From positions 1,178,001 through 1,242,000 of the forward strand of contig CAVSOT010000007.1 of assembly GCA_963729695.1 (NCBI GenBank): 64,000 nt of DNA. Direction: 5' to 3'. This DNA is from PALSA-693 sp963729695. GTDB lineage: Bacteria; Actinomycetota; Acidimicrobiia; Acidimicrobiales; Palsa-688. The notes beneath the pieces are model-generated. The model worked only from the letters and a program-made list of their open reading frames with translations, was not told the origin of the DNA and did no database searches. Made by a program: the position numbers and the translations under genes. Below, piece by piece: positions 42,746 to 52,692 of the stretch; the stretch's first letter is position 1; each line of letters opens with the position of its first letter.

Positions 42746-43669
42746 GTGGCTGCCGCTCTCATTTTTGCCGCGCTGTCGGCCCTGTCGAACGCGTGCAGCG
42801 CCGTGCTCCAGCGCCTGGCTGCAGTACAGCAATCGACCACCGGCAAGTCCATGTGGAAGTCCGCGATCGATCTGGTGCGACAGCCCATCTGGCTGCTCGG
42901 CGCCCTTTTCCTGGTGGGGACCTTCGCTTTCTCTGCATTGGCGCTCTACTTCGGCCCCTTGGCGGTCGTGCAGCCCGTGCTCGTCCTGGAGCTGATCTTC
43001 ACCCTGGGCCTCCGGGTCTTTTTTCTGCACGACAGCATTGCGGCACGCACCTGGTTCGCCGCGCTCTTCATCTGCGTGGGACTGGGTGCCTTTCTTGTGG
43101 TGGCCTCGCCTACCGAGGGCAGCCACGTTCCCACCGCCGCCCAATGGATCGTGGCGGTGACGACCCGGAGCGCGGCCGTGGCCGTGCTCCTGCTGTTCAG
43201 CCGACGGGGGTCGCCTGCCGCTCGCGCTGCGTTCTTCGGTGCCGCAACGGCCGTCGTGTGGTCGCTCGACGCCGCCTTCGTGAAGGAGACCGTGGACCAG
43301 CTGGCCCGAAGCGGACTGTGGGATTTGGTCCTGCACTGGCCCCTCTACGCCATGATCGCCACCGGTGTGATCGGCACGATCCTGCTCCAAGGGGCCTTCC
43401 GGGTGGGTCCGCTCGCCGCCTCTCAGGCCACCATGCTGATCGTCGACCCGCTTACCAGCATCGGCCTCGGCATCGAGCTCTTCCATGAGCAGCTGAACAC
43501 CGGACCGGGCGACGTGGCCGGGGCCGTGCTCTCGCTGGCGGTACTCGCCGGTGGGGTGATCGCGCTCTCCGTGTGGGCGCCTCCGGTGATGACTGCTGAT
43601 GAGCTGGCTCAGTTGCGAGGCCATCCCGTGGGTACGGAGCAGTCCGGAGCCAACGAAGGCCCTGACTGA
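42746..43669 (+). CDS. DMT-superfamily permease (EamA-like)
   Basis: 307 residues, GTG start. About nine to ten membrane segments with the DMT/EamA pattern: FAALSALSNACSAVLQR at the start, FSALALYFGPLAVVQPVLVLE after the second segment and FRVGPLAASQATMLIVDPL in the second half, an internal duplication of the same GPL-QP/DP motif. Such DMT proteins export metabolites or move small molecules across the plasma membrane; some are magnesium-transporter-like. The gene is divergent from lysyl-tRNA synthetase and may be controlled by the short ORF upstream. Confidence 0.88.
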   Translation: MAAALIFAALSALSNACSAVLQRLAAVQQSTTGKSMWKSAIDLVRQPIWLLGALFLVGTFAFSALALYFGPLAVVQPVLVLELIFTLGLRVFFLHDSIAARTWFAALFICVGLGAFLVVASPTEGSHVPTAAQWIVAVTTRSAAVAVLLLFSRRGSPAARAAFFGAATAVVWSLDAAFVKETVDQLARSGLWDLVLHWPLYAMIATGVIGTILLQGAFRVGPLAASQATMLIVDPLTSIGLGIELFHEQLNTGPGDVAGAVLSLAVLAGGVIALSVWAPPVMTADELAQLRGHPVGTEQSGANEGPD

Positions 43670-43721
43670 TGGGCCCCCGGGTGGCCTGGCGCAGGCATCC
43701 ACCTCGCTCGGAGAGGACAGC

Positions 43722-45108
43722 CTAGGTCGGCTCTTTGGTGAAACCACCTCCCGGCCCCTGGTCGATCGCTCCGTTAGGGGTTTGGGTCGTTCGCGGGCTA
43801 GGCGGGGGGAGCAGCGTGTCGGTCCCATCCGTAGTGGCCAGTAGCGGTGGCTGGAGACCGGGCGCCAGCTCTGGCCGCTCGGGCCCCTCGGGTCGATGCT
43901 CGGTGGGCAACGCCGGGGCGGCCGCGGAGGGGAGCGGGATCCGACCCAGCAGTACTCTCGCCAGCATGGGGTAGATGAGAACCGAGAGCATCCCGGCCGA
44001 CACCAGGGCCGCTGCGTTTACCGGCAGCATCCGTCCTTCCTCCACCCCGATCGTCGTGATCACCACCACGAGGGGCAGCGCCGTCGCGGAGAACAGCGCC
44101 AGCGGGGCCAAGTGGCCTTTCTCGACGTCCCGGCGGTAGAGGAGGAACGCCGGCGCGCCGCGGATGACGAGGAACAACACCAGGAACAGCGGTACGCGTA
44201 AAAGGTCGATGGGCCGCGACGTGAGGGCGGTGAGGTCGAACTGGACGCCACTCACGATGAAGAAGATCGGGATCAGAAAGCCGAAGCCGATGGCTTCGAG
44301 CTTCCCTTTGATGATGGGCGCGTCCTCGCCGCGTATCAGGAGCCGAACGACGATCCCGGCCGCGAACGCCCCGAGCAGCACGTCGAGGCCCAACCGGAAC
44401 GCCAGGTAGACCAGCCCCAGCACCAGCACCACGGATACCCGGACGGGCAGTTGCGCGCTCGGACTGGAGATGTCGATGCAGGAGGGCGATGAACTTGGGC
44501 GGATAGGGGCGGGCGGCCACGATCGCGGCCGCGGCGGCCACGGCGATGAACAGCAGGACGAGCACGCCGGTTACGGCGGCGTTGCGCTTGTCGAGGAGGA
44601 TGGCGACCGCCAGGATGGGGCCGAACTCCCCGACGCTGCCTATGGCCATGATGCGAACGCCAAAAGGCCCGCCCAAGACCCCCGTGTCCCGCAGGATAGG
44701 CAGCAAGGTGCCCAGGGCGGTGGTGGTGAGGGCCAGTCCGACGACGACCGCATCCAACACCGTGCCCAGCGTCACCAGCGCCAGCGCGGTCAACAGGGCC
44801 ATTCCCAGCGAGATCATCCAACCGAGGGTGGCCAGCCGCAGGGGTCGGCCGCGAACGCGGGCCAGATCCAGCTCGAAACCGGCCAGGAACATGAGAAAGG
44901 AAAGCCCCATTTGGCTGAGGGCCGAGATCACGCTGTCCACGTGGGCGATATTGAGAAGCGAGGGGCCGATGACGATCCCGAGGCCGATCTCGAACACCAC
45001 GTCGGGGATGGCGAACCGTCCGGTGATCTCGCTCAGGACCGGCGAGACCACGGCTACCAGGGCGATGAACAGCAAGGTCGAGACCGTCGACAGCGTCACG
45101 GACTCCAC
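43722..45108 (-). CDS. CPA2-type cation:proton antiporter, frameshifted near 44455
   Basis: The 5' frame (45108 down) encodes seven or so membrane segments up to FIALLHRHLQSER. The rest (AQLPVRVSVVLVLG to the end at 43722) lies in another frame. Adding one GC within GCGCGC at 44453-44458 joins them as QSERAQLPVRV and restores a 462-residue antiporter, matching the intact relative at 1903-3156. Membrane core with LMFLAGFELDLA, TTTALGTLLPILRDTG and GFGFLIPIFFIVSGVQF; a Pro/Thr-rich tail of about 60 residues has no RCK domain. If the break is real the protein would lose its second half. Confidence 0.82.
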
Positions 45109-45244
45109 TCCCTCGTATCAGGGATCGACCCAGCGGCAGTCGAAGACTCGGTGCCGGCGCACTCGATGAAACGCATCCGAGCGTCGGGCATGACGATCAG
45201 CGTAGAGGTCTCTGCCGATGCTGTCTTCGTGCGGCCATAGAGAC

Positions 45245-45311
45245 TTCTCACCCCCATTAATTACTGCTAACTCCTCTTAGCGACCACAACTCCCCTTAGA
45301 TACCGTAACTG
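45245..45311. repeat. Degenerate repeat after the UbiA stop
   Basis: On the minus strand CTAAGGGGAGTT and CTAAGAGGAGTT follow the TAG stop of UbiA within 50 bp, and CAGTTACGG/CAGTAATTA flank them, so stop-like TAA codons recur at a spacing of about 19 bp. The pattern resembles the stop-containing tandem repeats at 13933 and 61816. Confidence 0.5.
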
Positions 45312-46244
45312 CTAGCCGGCATAGACACCCACCGCGAATAGGAGTAGCCATACGGCCCCGAGTATCTGCAAGGGACGGTCGCTGAACACCAGCTCTTCCG
45401 GTTTGGCGCCCTTGCCTTTCTCGATCAAGAAGGTGTAGCGCAAGAGGGCGATGATAATCGGCACGATCGACAGCTGATACCAGATGGGATCGCCATGATG
45501 GGTCAGGACCGTTTGCAGGCTGAACGCCCAGAGGCAGTAGCCGATGATGGCCCCGCCGGCCGAGATGGCGAGCACCGTACGCAGGAAGGTCGGGGTGTAC
45601 GCATCGAGGGCAGGTCGGTGGTTGCCCCGATTGGGTCCCAACTCGGCGTGCTCGGCGAGTCGTTTGCCGGTCACCATCAACAAGCTCCCGAAGGTGGCCA
45701 CGATGAGAAACCACTCGGAGACGGGCACGGGCACGGCGACCGCACCGGCGATCGCCCGTAGCACGAACCCGGCCGCCACGGCCACCAGGTCGAAAATGGG
45801 TTCGTGCTTCAGGTACCAGGTGTACGCCAGTTGGAGGACGACGTAGATGGCCAGCACCACGCCGAGCCGCCAGGCCATAGCTGTGCCCGCACCGATGCCG
45901 ATCGCCATCAGTCCGGCCCCGACTGCGATGGCGAGGTTCCTGTTGAGGAGCCCGGATGCGATAGGTCTCCGACGCTTGCTCGGATGGTGCCGATCGGCTT
46001 CGGCATCGACGGCGTCGTTGATGAAATAGGTGCCCGAAGCGACCACACAGAAGAGGGCGAAAGCCAGAAGCGATCGGACCAATGGAGTGGCATGCGTCAG
46101 GACGCCGGCGGCGCCGGGTGCGGCGAATACCAATAGGTTCTTCGGCCACTGGCGGATCCGGGCCGTGCGCAGCATCGCCAAGAGCACGGCCGAAGCGCGG
46201 GGGATCGAGTCCGCTGGTGTCGTCTCCGGGACCGCCTTCCTCAC
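45312..46244 (-). CDS. ubiA: Decaprenyl-phosphate phosphoribosyltransferase (UbiA family)
   Basis: 310 residues, GTG start after GAGAGAGGTGG. Nine membrane segments and both UbiA aspartate motifs: NDAVDAEAD (residues 76-84, NDxxDxxxD) and the second loop YTWYLKHEPIFD. RQWPKNLLVFAAP near the N-terminus and HPSKRRRPIASG are typical of the DPPR-synthase branch (Rv3806c in M. tuberculosis), which moves phosphoribose from PRPP to decaprenyl phosphate in the first step to decaprenyl-phospho-arabinose. It acts in the plasma membrane and points to arabinose in the cell envelope. The DprE1/DprE2 genes are not in the window. Confidence 0.92.
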   Translation of the reverse strand: MRKAVPETTPADSIPRASAVLLAMLRTARIRQWPKNLLVFAAPGAAGVLTHATPLVRSLLAFALFCVVASGTYFINDAVDAEADRHHPSKRRRPIASGLLNRNLAIAVGAGLMAIGIGAGTAMAWRLGVVLAIYVVLQLAYTWYLKHEPIFDLVAVAAGFVLRAIAGAVAVPVPVSEWFLIVATFGSLLMVTGKRLAEHAELGPNRGNHRPALDAYTPTFLRTVLAISAGGAIIGYCLWAFSLQTVLTHHGDPIWYQLSIVPIIIALLRYTFLIEKGKGAKPEELVFSDRPLQILGAVWLLLFAVGVYAG

Positions 46245-46500
46245 GGGGCCACCTCTCTCACGGGCGCGATCGTACCTGGGCCCCCTCTCTCAGGCCTACA
46301 CCATCGCCCGGTCAGCGAAACCCGGGGGCGGCCAGGTGCGCCTCGCTTTCCCGCTGGTGGACGCGCTCGTCGTGGTCGCTCTGGACCCCTCTTTCGCGGG
46401 GCCGGGAGGCCCTGACCAATCGGCGTCGGAACTGTGGGCCGCGACCAAGTCCACGACGGGAAGGTCCGTCAAGCCAAGCGAGGACCAGGTCGCCGACCGA

Positions 46501-47865
46501 TCACCGGGGAGGGACCAGGCGGTACACCGCTCCGGCCTGGTCGTCGGTCACGTACAGCGCGCCGTCGGGTCCGGGCCCGGCGTCGACCGGCCGGCCCCAC
46601 CGGGAACCGTTGGCGTCCTGGAATCCGGAGATCAACGTGACCGCGGGCTCCAGGGTATGGTGGGCGGGGTCCCACGCCATCCACAGCACGGCTGGGGGGC
46701 GGGGCGGTTGCCGGTCCCACGATCCGTGCACGGCCACGACCGCTCCGCTCGACCACGGAGCAGGGACCGAGCTGTTTTCCAGGAATGACATGCCGAGGGG
46801 CGCATCGTGGGTGGCCAGGCCCACCTCGATCGGTGGCAAGGCCGCGCAATTCAGACGGATGCTACCCGGATTGGTCTGCGAATTGGCGACCAGAGGAATA
46901 TCGGCCAGAGAGCCCGTGGGACGGTTCTCGTCTTGATCGGGGTCGCAGTACGGCCAGCCCAGATCCCGCCCGGCCGTGACCGGCACCACCTCGTCAGGCG
47001 GGTGTTCGTTGACATAGTCCTGGATCACCTTCCCGAAGGCGTCCGCGTGTCCGGCATAAGCGGAATGGAAGGGAAAGGGGATGTTGTCGCGGTTGTTGAC
47101 CGCAGTCCATACCGAGCCGTCGGGGGCCACGGCCAGTCCCTCCCCGTTGCGCACGCCGGTCTCCACCACCCGCAAGTCGCTGCCGTCGGGGTTCATGGCC
47201 ATGATCACGGCGCGTGGCGGGTTCATGGTGCGATCGTCGGGGTTGGCGTTCGACGAGCTGCCGACGTTGAAGTAGATGGTCCCGTTGGGGGCGACCACCA
47301 CGTCCTTCGGCCGGTGCACGTCGTCGCCGGATCCGTCCAGGTCGGGGAGGTCCGGCGCGATGACGGTGCGCGCCCCCGCACCGGCCCCGGCGTTCCAGGG
47401 ATAACGGTCGATCTGGTCCGACTCGCCGACGTAGAGGACCCATTGCCCGGCCACCTCGGCGAACGCCAAGCCTTGCGGAGAGGTCAACCCGGAGAGCACG
47501 GTTCGCGGCGATCCGCCGCCATCTGACCCCGGTGTCAGCTCGACGACCCGACCCCGGTCAGGTTCGCTCACGAGCAGGTCGCCCTCTGGGGTCCACGCCT
47601 CCATCCGGGCGTCGGGCACCCGAGCCCACACCTCGGCGCTCCAGCCGAGCGGCACGGTGAGGGTCCTGGGCTTGGAGAAGGCCCCGCCGCCGTCGCCGGG
47701 GGCGACCGACAGCGTGACGGTCGCGGTGCGCAGTGCGGGCGCGGTCGTGCCGGATTTTCCGTTCGTCGTCCCACCAGCGGCCGACGTCGCCGGGCTCGAA
47801 GGCGTGGCGTTGGCCGGCCCTCCCGCCTGAGCCGACCCGCCACAGGCTGCCGCGACCAGAGCCAC
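46501..47865 (-). CDS. Glucose/sorbosone dehydrogenase-like lipoprotein, start obscured
   Basis: 454 residues from a GTG at 47865, but that start leaves only seven residues before the lipobox Cys (ALVAAAC). In the same frame upstream the codons read as a basic, hydrophobic signal (KHRRRR then LIVPLVAAVAL) with no start codon before a TAA. A GTG at 47924 comes into frame if the CG at 47920-47921 is removed, giving a normal lipoprotein signal. The rest is a six-bladed PQQ-type GSDH propeller: PDARMEAWTPEGDLLVSEPD, HRPKDVVVAPNGTIYFNVG, EGLAVAPDGSVWTAVN, RDLGWPYC and the closing ALYVTDDQAGAVYRL. It may oxidise sugars outside the cell or only bind them. Confidence 0.85.
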   Translation of the reverse strand: MALVAAACGGSAQAGGPANATPSSPATSAAGGTTNGKSGTTAPALRTATVTLSVAPGDGGGAFSKPRTLTVPLGWSAEVWARVPDARMEAWTPEGDLLVSEPDRGRVVELTPGSDGGGSPRTVLSGLTSPQGLAFAEVAGQWVLYVGESDQIDRYPWNAGAGAGARTVIAPDLPDLDGSGDDVHRPKDVVVAPNGTIYFNVGSSSNANPDDRTMNPPRAVIMAMNPDGSDLRVVETGVRNGEGLAVAPDGSVWTAVNNRDNIPFPFHSAYAGHADAFGKVIQDYVNEHPPDEVVPVTAGRDLGWPYCDPDQDENRPTGSLADIPLVANSQTNPGSIRLNCAALPPIEVGLATHDAPLGMSFLENSSVPAPWSSGAVVAVHGSWDRQPPRPPAVLWMAWDPAHHTLEPAVTLISGFQDANGSRWGRPVDAGPGPDGALYVTDDQAGAVYRLVPPR

Positions 47866-48024
47866 CGCCGCGACCAGCGGGACGATCAGGCGTGATCTTC
47901 TCCGCCTGTGCTTGTTGGTCGCACCGTACGCCGTAGGTTCACGTTAGCGACGAGCCACCGCTGCTACACCGCGCCCCGTTCCTGCTCCGCCCGTTCGGGG
48001 TCGAGGCGTCTGGAGCCGACTTCC

Positions 48025-49227
48025 TCAGGCCGGTCGGCGACGGAAGATCGTCCAGACGATTCGGGCGGCCAGCGCCAGCAGCCCCACGACGAGCAGGAAA
48101 AGGACGAGCCCGCCGGAGAAGGCCACGATGCTTTCGAGGCCGTGGGTGAAGCTATGGCGGGCGTGCGCCCAGGCCTGGCTGACGCCGCTCGCCGGTCGGG
48201 GCGATCCGCGGGCTGGGACCGCCTCGACGATGTGTGTGGTCAGGGTCGAGTAGCTCGATTGGTCGTCAAGGACCTTGAGCTGACCTTGGAGCTGTTCGAT
48301 CTGAGTCTGCAAGGTGCTGATCTGTTGCTCGACGGCCAGGATGTCGCCAATGGACTGGGCCTTGGTCAGTATCTGCTGGAACTGCGAGCGGGCGTCTTGA
48401 AGAGATTGGATCCGGGCCTGGAGGTCGACGTACTGGCCGGTGACGTCTTGACCTGAGGTGCTGACCGACGTCGCCCGACCCAGATGCTCGACGTCGGCCA
48501 GCAATGAATTGAACGATTGGACCGGGACCCGAAGGGTGATGTCGCCGGAGGCTGGCGCCCCCGTGGTCGAGGTGTTGGTGGTGGAGTTGGCCACGAACCC
48601 GCCCAGACCGGTGGACTCGTTGCTCATGTCGCTGATGGTGGTCAGGAGATGGCCCGTCGGAACCTGCAGGTCGAGCGAACCGGTCTTGATGACCCGGCTC
48701 GGCAGCGCCGGCACGGCGCTCGGCTGGCTGGCACTCTCGCCATTCGGTTGACCTCCCGCCGTAGCGGTCGAGGCTCCAGCCCTTCCTGGGGAAGCAGCGA
48801 CGGCCCCTCCCGACGACGCCGCCGCGGTCCCGCCGACGGTCGGTGAGTGGCTGGGTGAGGACGCCGGGCCCAACGATGCCGACCCCGTTGTCGTGGCGAC
48901 CCCCGTCGTCGTTACCGGTGGGCCGGCCCGGGCGGCCGACTGCTGAGAACCTTGTCCGCCACGCAACCCGCCGACGATTCCGACAGCGCCAAGGACCGCC
49001 AAGACCGCGACGGCACTTGTCAGCCATGGACGGCGACCGATCCACCCCCCGATTGCTCGAAAGGGGCGGATACCCGGTGTGAACGACGCGTCGGGCCAGC
49101 CGTCAGGGCTGCCGTTCCCACCAGCTGCCGCCGCAAGCGCCCCTTCGTCGGCGCCCCTCGACTCGTCTGCATCGGCGATGCCAAGCCCCGCGTGTGCGCG
49201 CTCGGCGTCCCATAACTCGTCTGGCAC
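48025..49227 (-). CDS. DUF4349-domain membrane protein
   Basis: 400 residues, GTG start after GAAGAG. A cytoplasmic polar N-terminus (1-60), a membrane segment (about 65-88), a long Ser/Thr/Gly/Ala linker (90-170), then a DUF4349 domain: VIKTGSLDLQVP, FVANSTT, DITLRVPVQSFN, a coiled-coil stretch (about 255-315, with ARIQSLQDARSQFQQIL and QQISTLQTQIEQLQGQ) and SYSTLTTHIVE. A second membrane segment (about 370-392) and a basic tail end it. DUF4349 proteins are thought to sit on the outer face of the membrane; the function is unknown. Confidence 0.85.
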   Translation of the reverse strand: MPDELWDAERAHAGLGIADADESRGADEGALAAAAGGNGSPDGWPDASFTPGIRPFRAIGGWIGRRPWLTSAVAVLAVLGAVGIVGGLRGGQGSQQSAARAGPPVTTTGVATTTGSASLGPASSPSHSPTVGGTAAASSGGAVAASPGRAGASTATAGGQPNGESASQPSAVPALPSRVIKTGSLDLQVPTGHLLTTISDMSNESTGLGGFVANSTTNTSTTGAPASGDITLRVPVQSFNSLLADVEHLGRATSVSTSGQDVTGQYVDLQARIQSLQDARSQFQQILTKAQSIGDILAVEQQISTLQTQIEQLQGQLKVLDDQSSYSTLTTHIVEAVPARGSPRPASGVSQAWAHARHSFTHGLESIVAFSGGLVLFLLVVGLLALAARIVWTIFRRRPA

Positions 49228-49485
49228 CTCTTCGTCCCTCCCTGGTGAGCTAGGTCGATCGCGTCTTTGGACGACGCCGGCGAGGGAAAAGTTCTCCGAT
49301 GGTGAGAAAGTTCGGCCCTGCCGGTCGGCGAGGAGGGAGGCAGTCAGCCAAGGATCACCGCATGGCGTTCGCCGCCACGATCACCGCCGTTTGACCCGTC
49401 CCGCCGATTGCCGCGGACCCGACCCTCGTCAGGCCGTCCCTGCATTCATCGCCCTTTCGGGGCCGTTCGCGATAGACCTGACGGG

Positions 49486-50418
49486 ATGCTACGCCTCGGA
49501 ATCTCCATCGGAACCACCTTTCCGGTCGATGGCTCTGACGGGCAACGGGAAGGGCCACGGACCGTGATTGCTCAGGCGCGTGCCGCCGCCAGGGCCGGGC
49601 TCGACAGCCTGACCGTCGGGGATCACCACGCCACTGGGCCAAGCGGCTACGTCCAGAATGTTCCCATCGTCGGCCGGATTCTCGCCGAGTGGGTCGGTCG
49701 CCAGAGCGGCTGTTTGTTCCTGGTGCCGTTGTGGCACCCGGTATTGATGGCGGAGCAGATCGGGACTCTGGCGGCGATGGCAGACGGGCCGTTCATCGTG
49801 CAAGCCGGAATCGGCGCCGGCCGGCAACAGTTCCGGGCCATGGGAGCGGACCTGAGCCGGCGAGCCCCGGTCTTCGAGGAGAACGTCAGGATCGCTCAGG
49901 CGCTCCTTCGCGGCGAGACGGTGGGAAGTGAGATGCTCGGAATCGAAGGGGCGTCCATCGCCCCCACCCCACCCGAGGGGGCCGAGTGGTGGATCGGGGG
50001 CGGGGTGCCGAGATCTATCGACCGGGCGGCTCGCCTCGGCGATTGTTGGTACGGCAACGCCGACCTCACTCCTGAGACCGCCGGCCGTGACATTGCCATT
50101 TACCGGGAGGCCTGCGCCAGGTACGGGCGCGAACCGGCCCGGATCCCGATACGCAAGGACGTATTGGTGTGCGAGAGTCGGTCGGAAGCCGAGAAGACCG
50201 GGGACGACCTGATAGCCGCGGGCTATCGGGGGTTCGATGGCGCGGCCGTGGTTTACGGTGATCCTTTGCGTGTTGCCGAGCAGCTATCCGGCTACGGCGA
50301 CCTCGGTTTCACCGACATCATTATCCGCATCATGGCGCCGCTTCCCAGAGCGTTGGGCCCAGACGCAGTCGTCCGCTCCGTCGAGCTCGCCGGCGAGGTC
50401 CGGGCCCTCCTGGCCTGA
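49486..50418 (+). CDS. LLM-class (F420-type) oxidoreductase
   Basis: 310 residues from the ATG at 49486. Luciferase-like TIM barrel: LGISIGTTFP, LDSLTVGDHHATGPSGYVQNVP, FLVPLWHPVLMAEQIGTLA and WWIGGGVPRSIDRAARLGD. In actinomycetes these are mostly F420-dependent reductases or FMN monooxygenases. It stands alone between the DUF4349 gene (divergent) and the sigma-factor gene. A second LLM gene at 57391 belongs to a different subgroup. Substrate unknown. Confidence 0.88.
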   Translation: MLRLGISIGTTFPVDGSDGQREGPRTVIAQARAAARAGLDSLTVGDHHATGPSGYVQNVPIVGRILAEWVGRQSGCLFLVPLWHPVLMAEQIGTLAAMADGPFIVQAGIGAGRQQFRAMGADLSRRAPVFEENVRIAQALLRGETVGSEMLGIEGASIAPTPPEGAEWWIGGGVPRSIDRAARLGDCWYGNADLTPETAGRDIAIYREACARYGREPARIPIRKDVLVCESRSEAEKTGDDLIAAGYRGFDGAAVVYGDPLRVAEQLSGYGDLGFTDIIIRIMAPLPRALGPDAVVRSVELAGEVRALLA

Positions 50419-50540
50419 GCACGGGGCCACGAGGGCAGTCCGGTCCGGCTCGAGTCCAACTACGAAGCTTCATCCCAGAGACTCCTCCACGGCGTTTGCT
50501 CTATCTGTGTTGTCCGCCCTGGAGGTGGGACGTTACAGAT

Positions 50541-51157
50541 TTGCTCCTTGTCGATACGCTGCAGCCCGTGGCCGAAGAAGCAGACCTCGTCCAGCGGCTG
50601 AGGGCCGGCGACGAGATCGCCTTCGAGGAACTGATCAGCCGCTACCACACCAGGCTGGTCCGCTTCGCGCGCGCGCCTTCGTAGCCAACGCCCAGAGCGC
50701 AGAAGATGTCGTCCAAGACACGTGGGTGGCCGTCGTCCGAGGAATCGAGCGCTTTGAAGGACGCTCGTCGTTGCAGACCTGGCTGTATCGGATCTGCGCC
50801 AACCGGGCCCGCAGCCGGGGACTGGCAGACCAGCGTTCCAACTCCGCAGGCTCTGGTCGACCCTCCGTCGATCCCGACCGGTTTGCCGACAGCGGCGCGT
50901 GGGCCGAGCCGCTCGAACCGTGGAGCGATGCCGATGACCGGCTCTTCGCCCAAGCAGTCGCCCCCCTTGTGATGAAAGAGATCGAACACCTGCCGGAAGG
51001 GCAGCGACTCGTCGTAACGTTGCGGGATCTCGATGGACTGACGAGCAAAGAGACATGCGACCTCCTTGGCATCACCGAGACCCACCAAAGGGTGCTGCTC
51101 CACCGGGCCCGGGCGCGTCTCCGCGCCGCCATCGAGGCCACACAGGGACATCGTTGA
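50541..51157 (+). CDS. ECF sigma factor, frameshifted in a (GC)5 run at 50667-50676
   Basis: The first frame (TTG 50541, or further upstream) reads LVQRLRAGDEIAFEELISRY-HTRLVRFAR and then stops at 50682-50684. The second frame goes on with AFVANAQSAEDVVQDTWVAV and the rest. Removing one GC from the run gives 204 residues with a continuous RLVRFARAFVANAQSAEDVV, the standard sigma-70 region 2. Region 4 is LPEGQRLVVTLRDLDGLTSK plus the ITETHQRVLLHRARARLR helix. Its stop lies 1 nt before the zinc-finger gene, the usual sigma/anti-sigma pairing. If the break is real, no sigma factor is made. Confidence 0.82.
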
Positions 51158-51158
51158 C

Positions 51159-51431
51159 ATGCGCCTGCTGACGCCTGACCTGGTCTGCCGCGACGCCGTC
51201 GAGCTGGTGACCGATTACCTCGAAGGACGCCTGTCGCGTCGCAACCGGCGGCGCTTCGAAGCCCACATCGCCGCCTGCCCCAATTGCCGGGCCTACTTCG
51301 AACAGATTCGAATCACGATCGCCGTGACCGGGGACATACGGCCGGATGATCTGGCTCCCGAAGCTCGCGACGAGCTCATGGATCTGTTTCGCCGCTATCG
51401 GGGCGAGGGCCCGCCAGATCCCCTTCCGTAA
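51159..51431 (+). CDS. Zinc-finger (ZAS) anti-sigma factor
   Basis: 90 residues. HxxxCxxC motif in AHIAACPNC with a further Cys in LVCRD and a helix RRRFEAHI, matching the short zinc-binding anti-sigma domain (zf-HC2). No membrane segment or extra domain follows, so it is a soluble, probably redox- or metal-responsive factor like RsrA. The spacing TGA-C-ATG from the sigma gene shows translational coupling. A short acidic C-terminal tail (about 55-90) completes it. Confidence 0.87.
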   Translation: MRLLTPDLVCRDAVELVTDYLEGRLSRRNRRRFEAHIAACPNCRAYFEQIRITIAVTGDIRPDDLAPEARDELMDLFRRYRGEGPPDPLP

Positions 51432-51434
51432 TGA

Positions 51435-52658
51435 TCAGGACAGCGTGTGCCGGTACAGGCGGCAGGCGTTTTCGTAGGTCACCATTTCGACTTGCCGGGG
51501 GCTCAGCCCCCGCAGCTGTCCGGCCCAGCTGCTCTGGACGCTGGGCCAGGTGGTGTCGGGGTGGGGGTAATCGGTCTCCAGCATGATCCGATCGGCCCCG
51601 ATCCGGTCGATCAGTCCCCACATCGACGGATCGTAGAAGCTGGCGAAGGAAAAATTGCGCTGCAGCACCTCGGACCGGGTGAAGTTCGCGTCCTTCCAGT
51701 CTCGCGTGCGCGGGCGGTCCTGGAGGTAGTCGAGCCGATCCAACAGCATTGGAACCCAACCGATACCGCCCTCCGACAGGACGATTTTCAGCTCGGGAAA
51801 GCGGGACGGAATTCCGGAGTACAACCAGTCCACGGTGGCCAAAATGGAATTGATGGCGAACAGGGCGCTGATCGACTCACCGGGGCCGTCACTTGAGGGA
51901 TGGGCCACCGACGAGGACGACCCCACGTGGAGGTTCACCACCGTGCCGGTTTCCTGGCATGCAGCCAGGAACGGATCCCAGTATCCGGTGTGAATCGACG
52001 GAAGGCCCAGTTTCTCGGGATTCTCGGAGAACGCCACGCTCTGGCAGCCTCGGGCGGCGTTCGCCACAATCTCCTTGGTGGCGACGGCGACATCGAGAAG
52101 CCACGGGATCTGTGAAGAAATCAACCGGGCCGGATAGGCCGCGCACCACTCGCCGATGACCCAGTCGTTGTAGGCCCGCACGCAGGCCAACCCCAGGTCG
52201 GCATCCTGCATCCGCATGAACCGTTGACCGCAAAAGCCGAAGACCATGGAAGGAAAACCCAGCGAGGCCACCACACCCACCAGGTCCATGTCCTTGATCC
52301 GGTCGTGGACGTTCCACGTACCCGGGCGCATCTCGTCGAAGCGCATCGACATGCCGCCAATGGGAGCGTTCGGTCCCTGGGAAACGGAGGCATTCCCTCC
52401 GACGTTGAGCTCGCGGCGGGAGTCGATGAGCCAGTACTCCCTGCCGTCATCCGCCTCGATCACCTTCGGCGCCGCGTCCTGCATCTTCTTCGGCAGGCGC
52501 TTGGAGAACAGATCTGGTGGCTCTACCAGGTGGTCGTCGACGGAGACGATCCGGTACCGAACCGCCTCGGCGGCCGGTTCTGGTTCCAGTGAGAACCGCG
52601 GCGGCCCATCGCCTCGCTGCCACGATCCCAGGTTCCCGATCTGCTCGATCGTGTCCAT
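51435..52658 (-). CDS. PF04909-family amidohydrolase, third copy
   Basis: 407 residues from the ATG at 52658; the frame is open to 52805. Motifs: RIVSVDDHLVEPPDLFSKRLP, VVNLHVGSS (His ligand), ILSEGGIGWVP and MLETDYPHPDTTWPSVQ, which carries the catalytic Asp and metal His. Its VDDH variant is shared with the copy at 20869. It is followed upstream on the same strand by the molybdenum-hydroxylase subunit gene, 34 bp away, so the two are likely one transcript. Family reactions include decarboxylation and ring hydrolysis of aromatic or lactone acids. Confidence 0.88.
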   Translation of the reverse strand: MDTIEQIGNLGSWQRGDGPPRFSLEPEPAAEAVRYRIVSVDDHLVEPPDLFSKRLPKKMQDAAPKVIEADDGREYWLIDSRRELNVGGNASVSQGPNAPIGGMSMRFDEMRPGTWNVHDRIKDMDLVGVVASLGFPSMVFGFCGQRFMRMQDADLGLACVRAYNDWVIGEWCAAYPARLISSQIPWLLDVAVATKEIVANAARGCQSVAFSENPEKLGLPSIHTGYWDPFLAACQETGTVVNLHVGSSSSVAHPSSDGPGESISALFAINSILATVDWLYSGIPSRFPELKIVLSEGGIGWVPMLLDRLDYLQDRPRTRDWKDANFTRSEVLQRNFSFASFYDPSMWGLIDRIGADRIMLETDYPHPDTTWPSVQSSWAGQLRGLSPRQVEMVTYENACRLYRHTLS

Positions 52659-52692
52659 CCCCCGCTCGCTTTCTCCGGCTACGGAAGCGAGG

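Noticed and set aside
49228..49485. Small genes between the DUF4349 and LLM genes
   Set aside because: Short frames without ribosome-binding sites or protein character; this is the shared promoter region of divergent genes.
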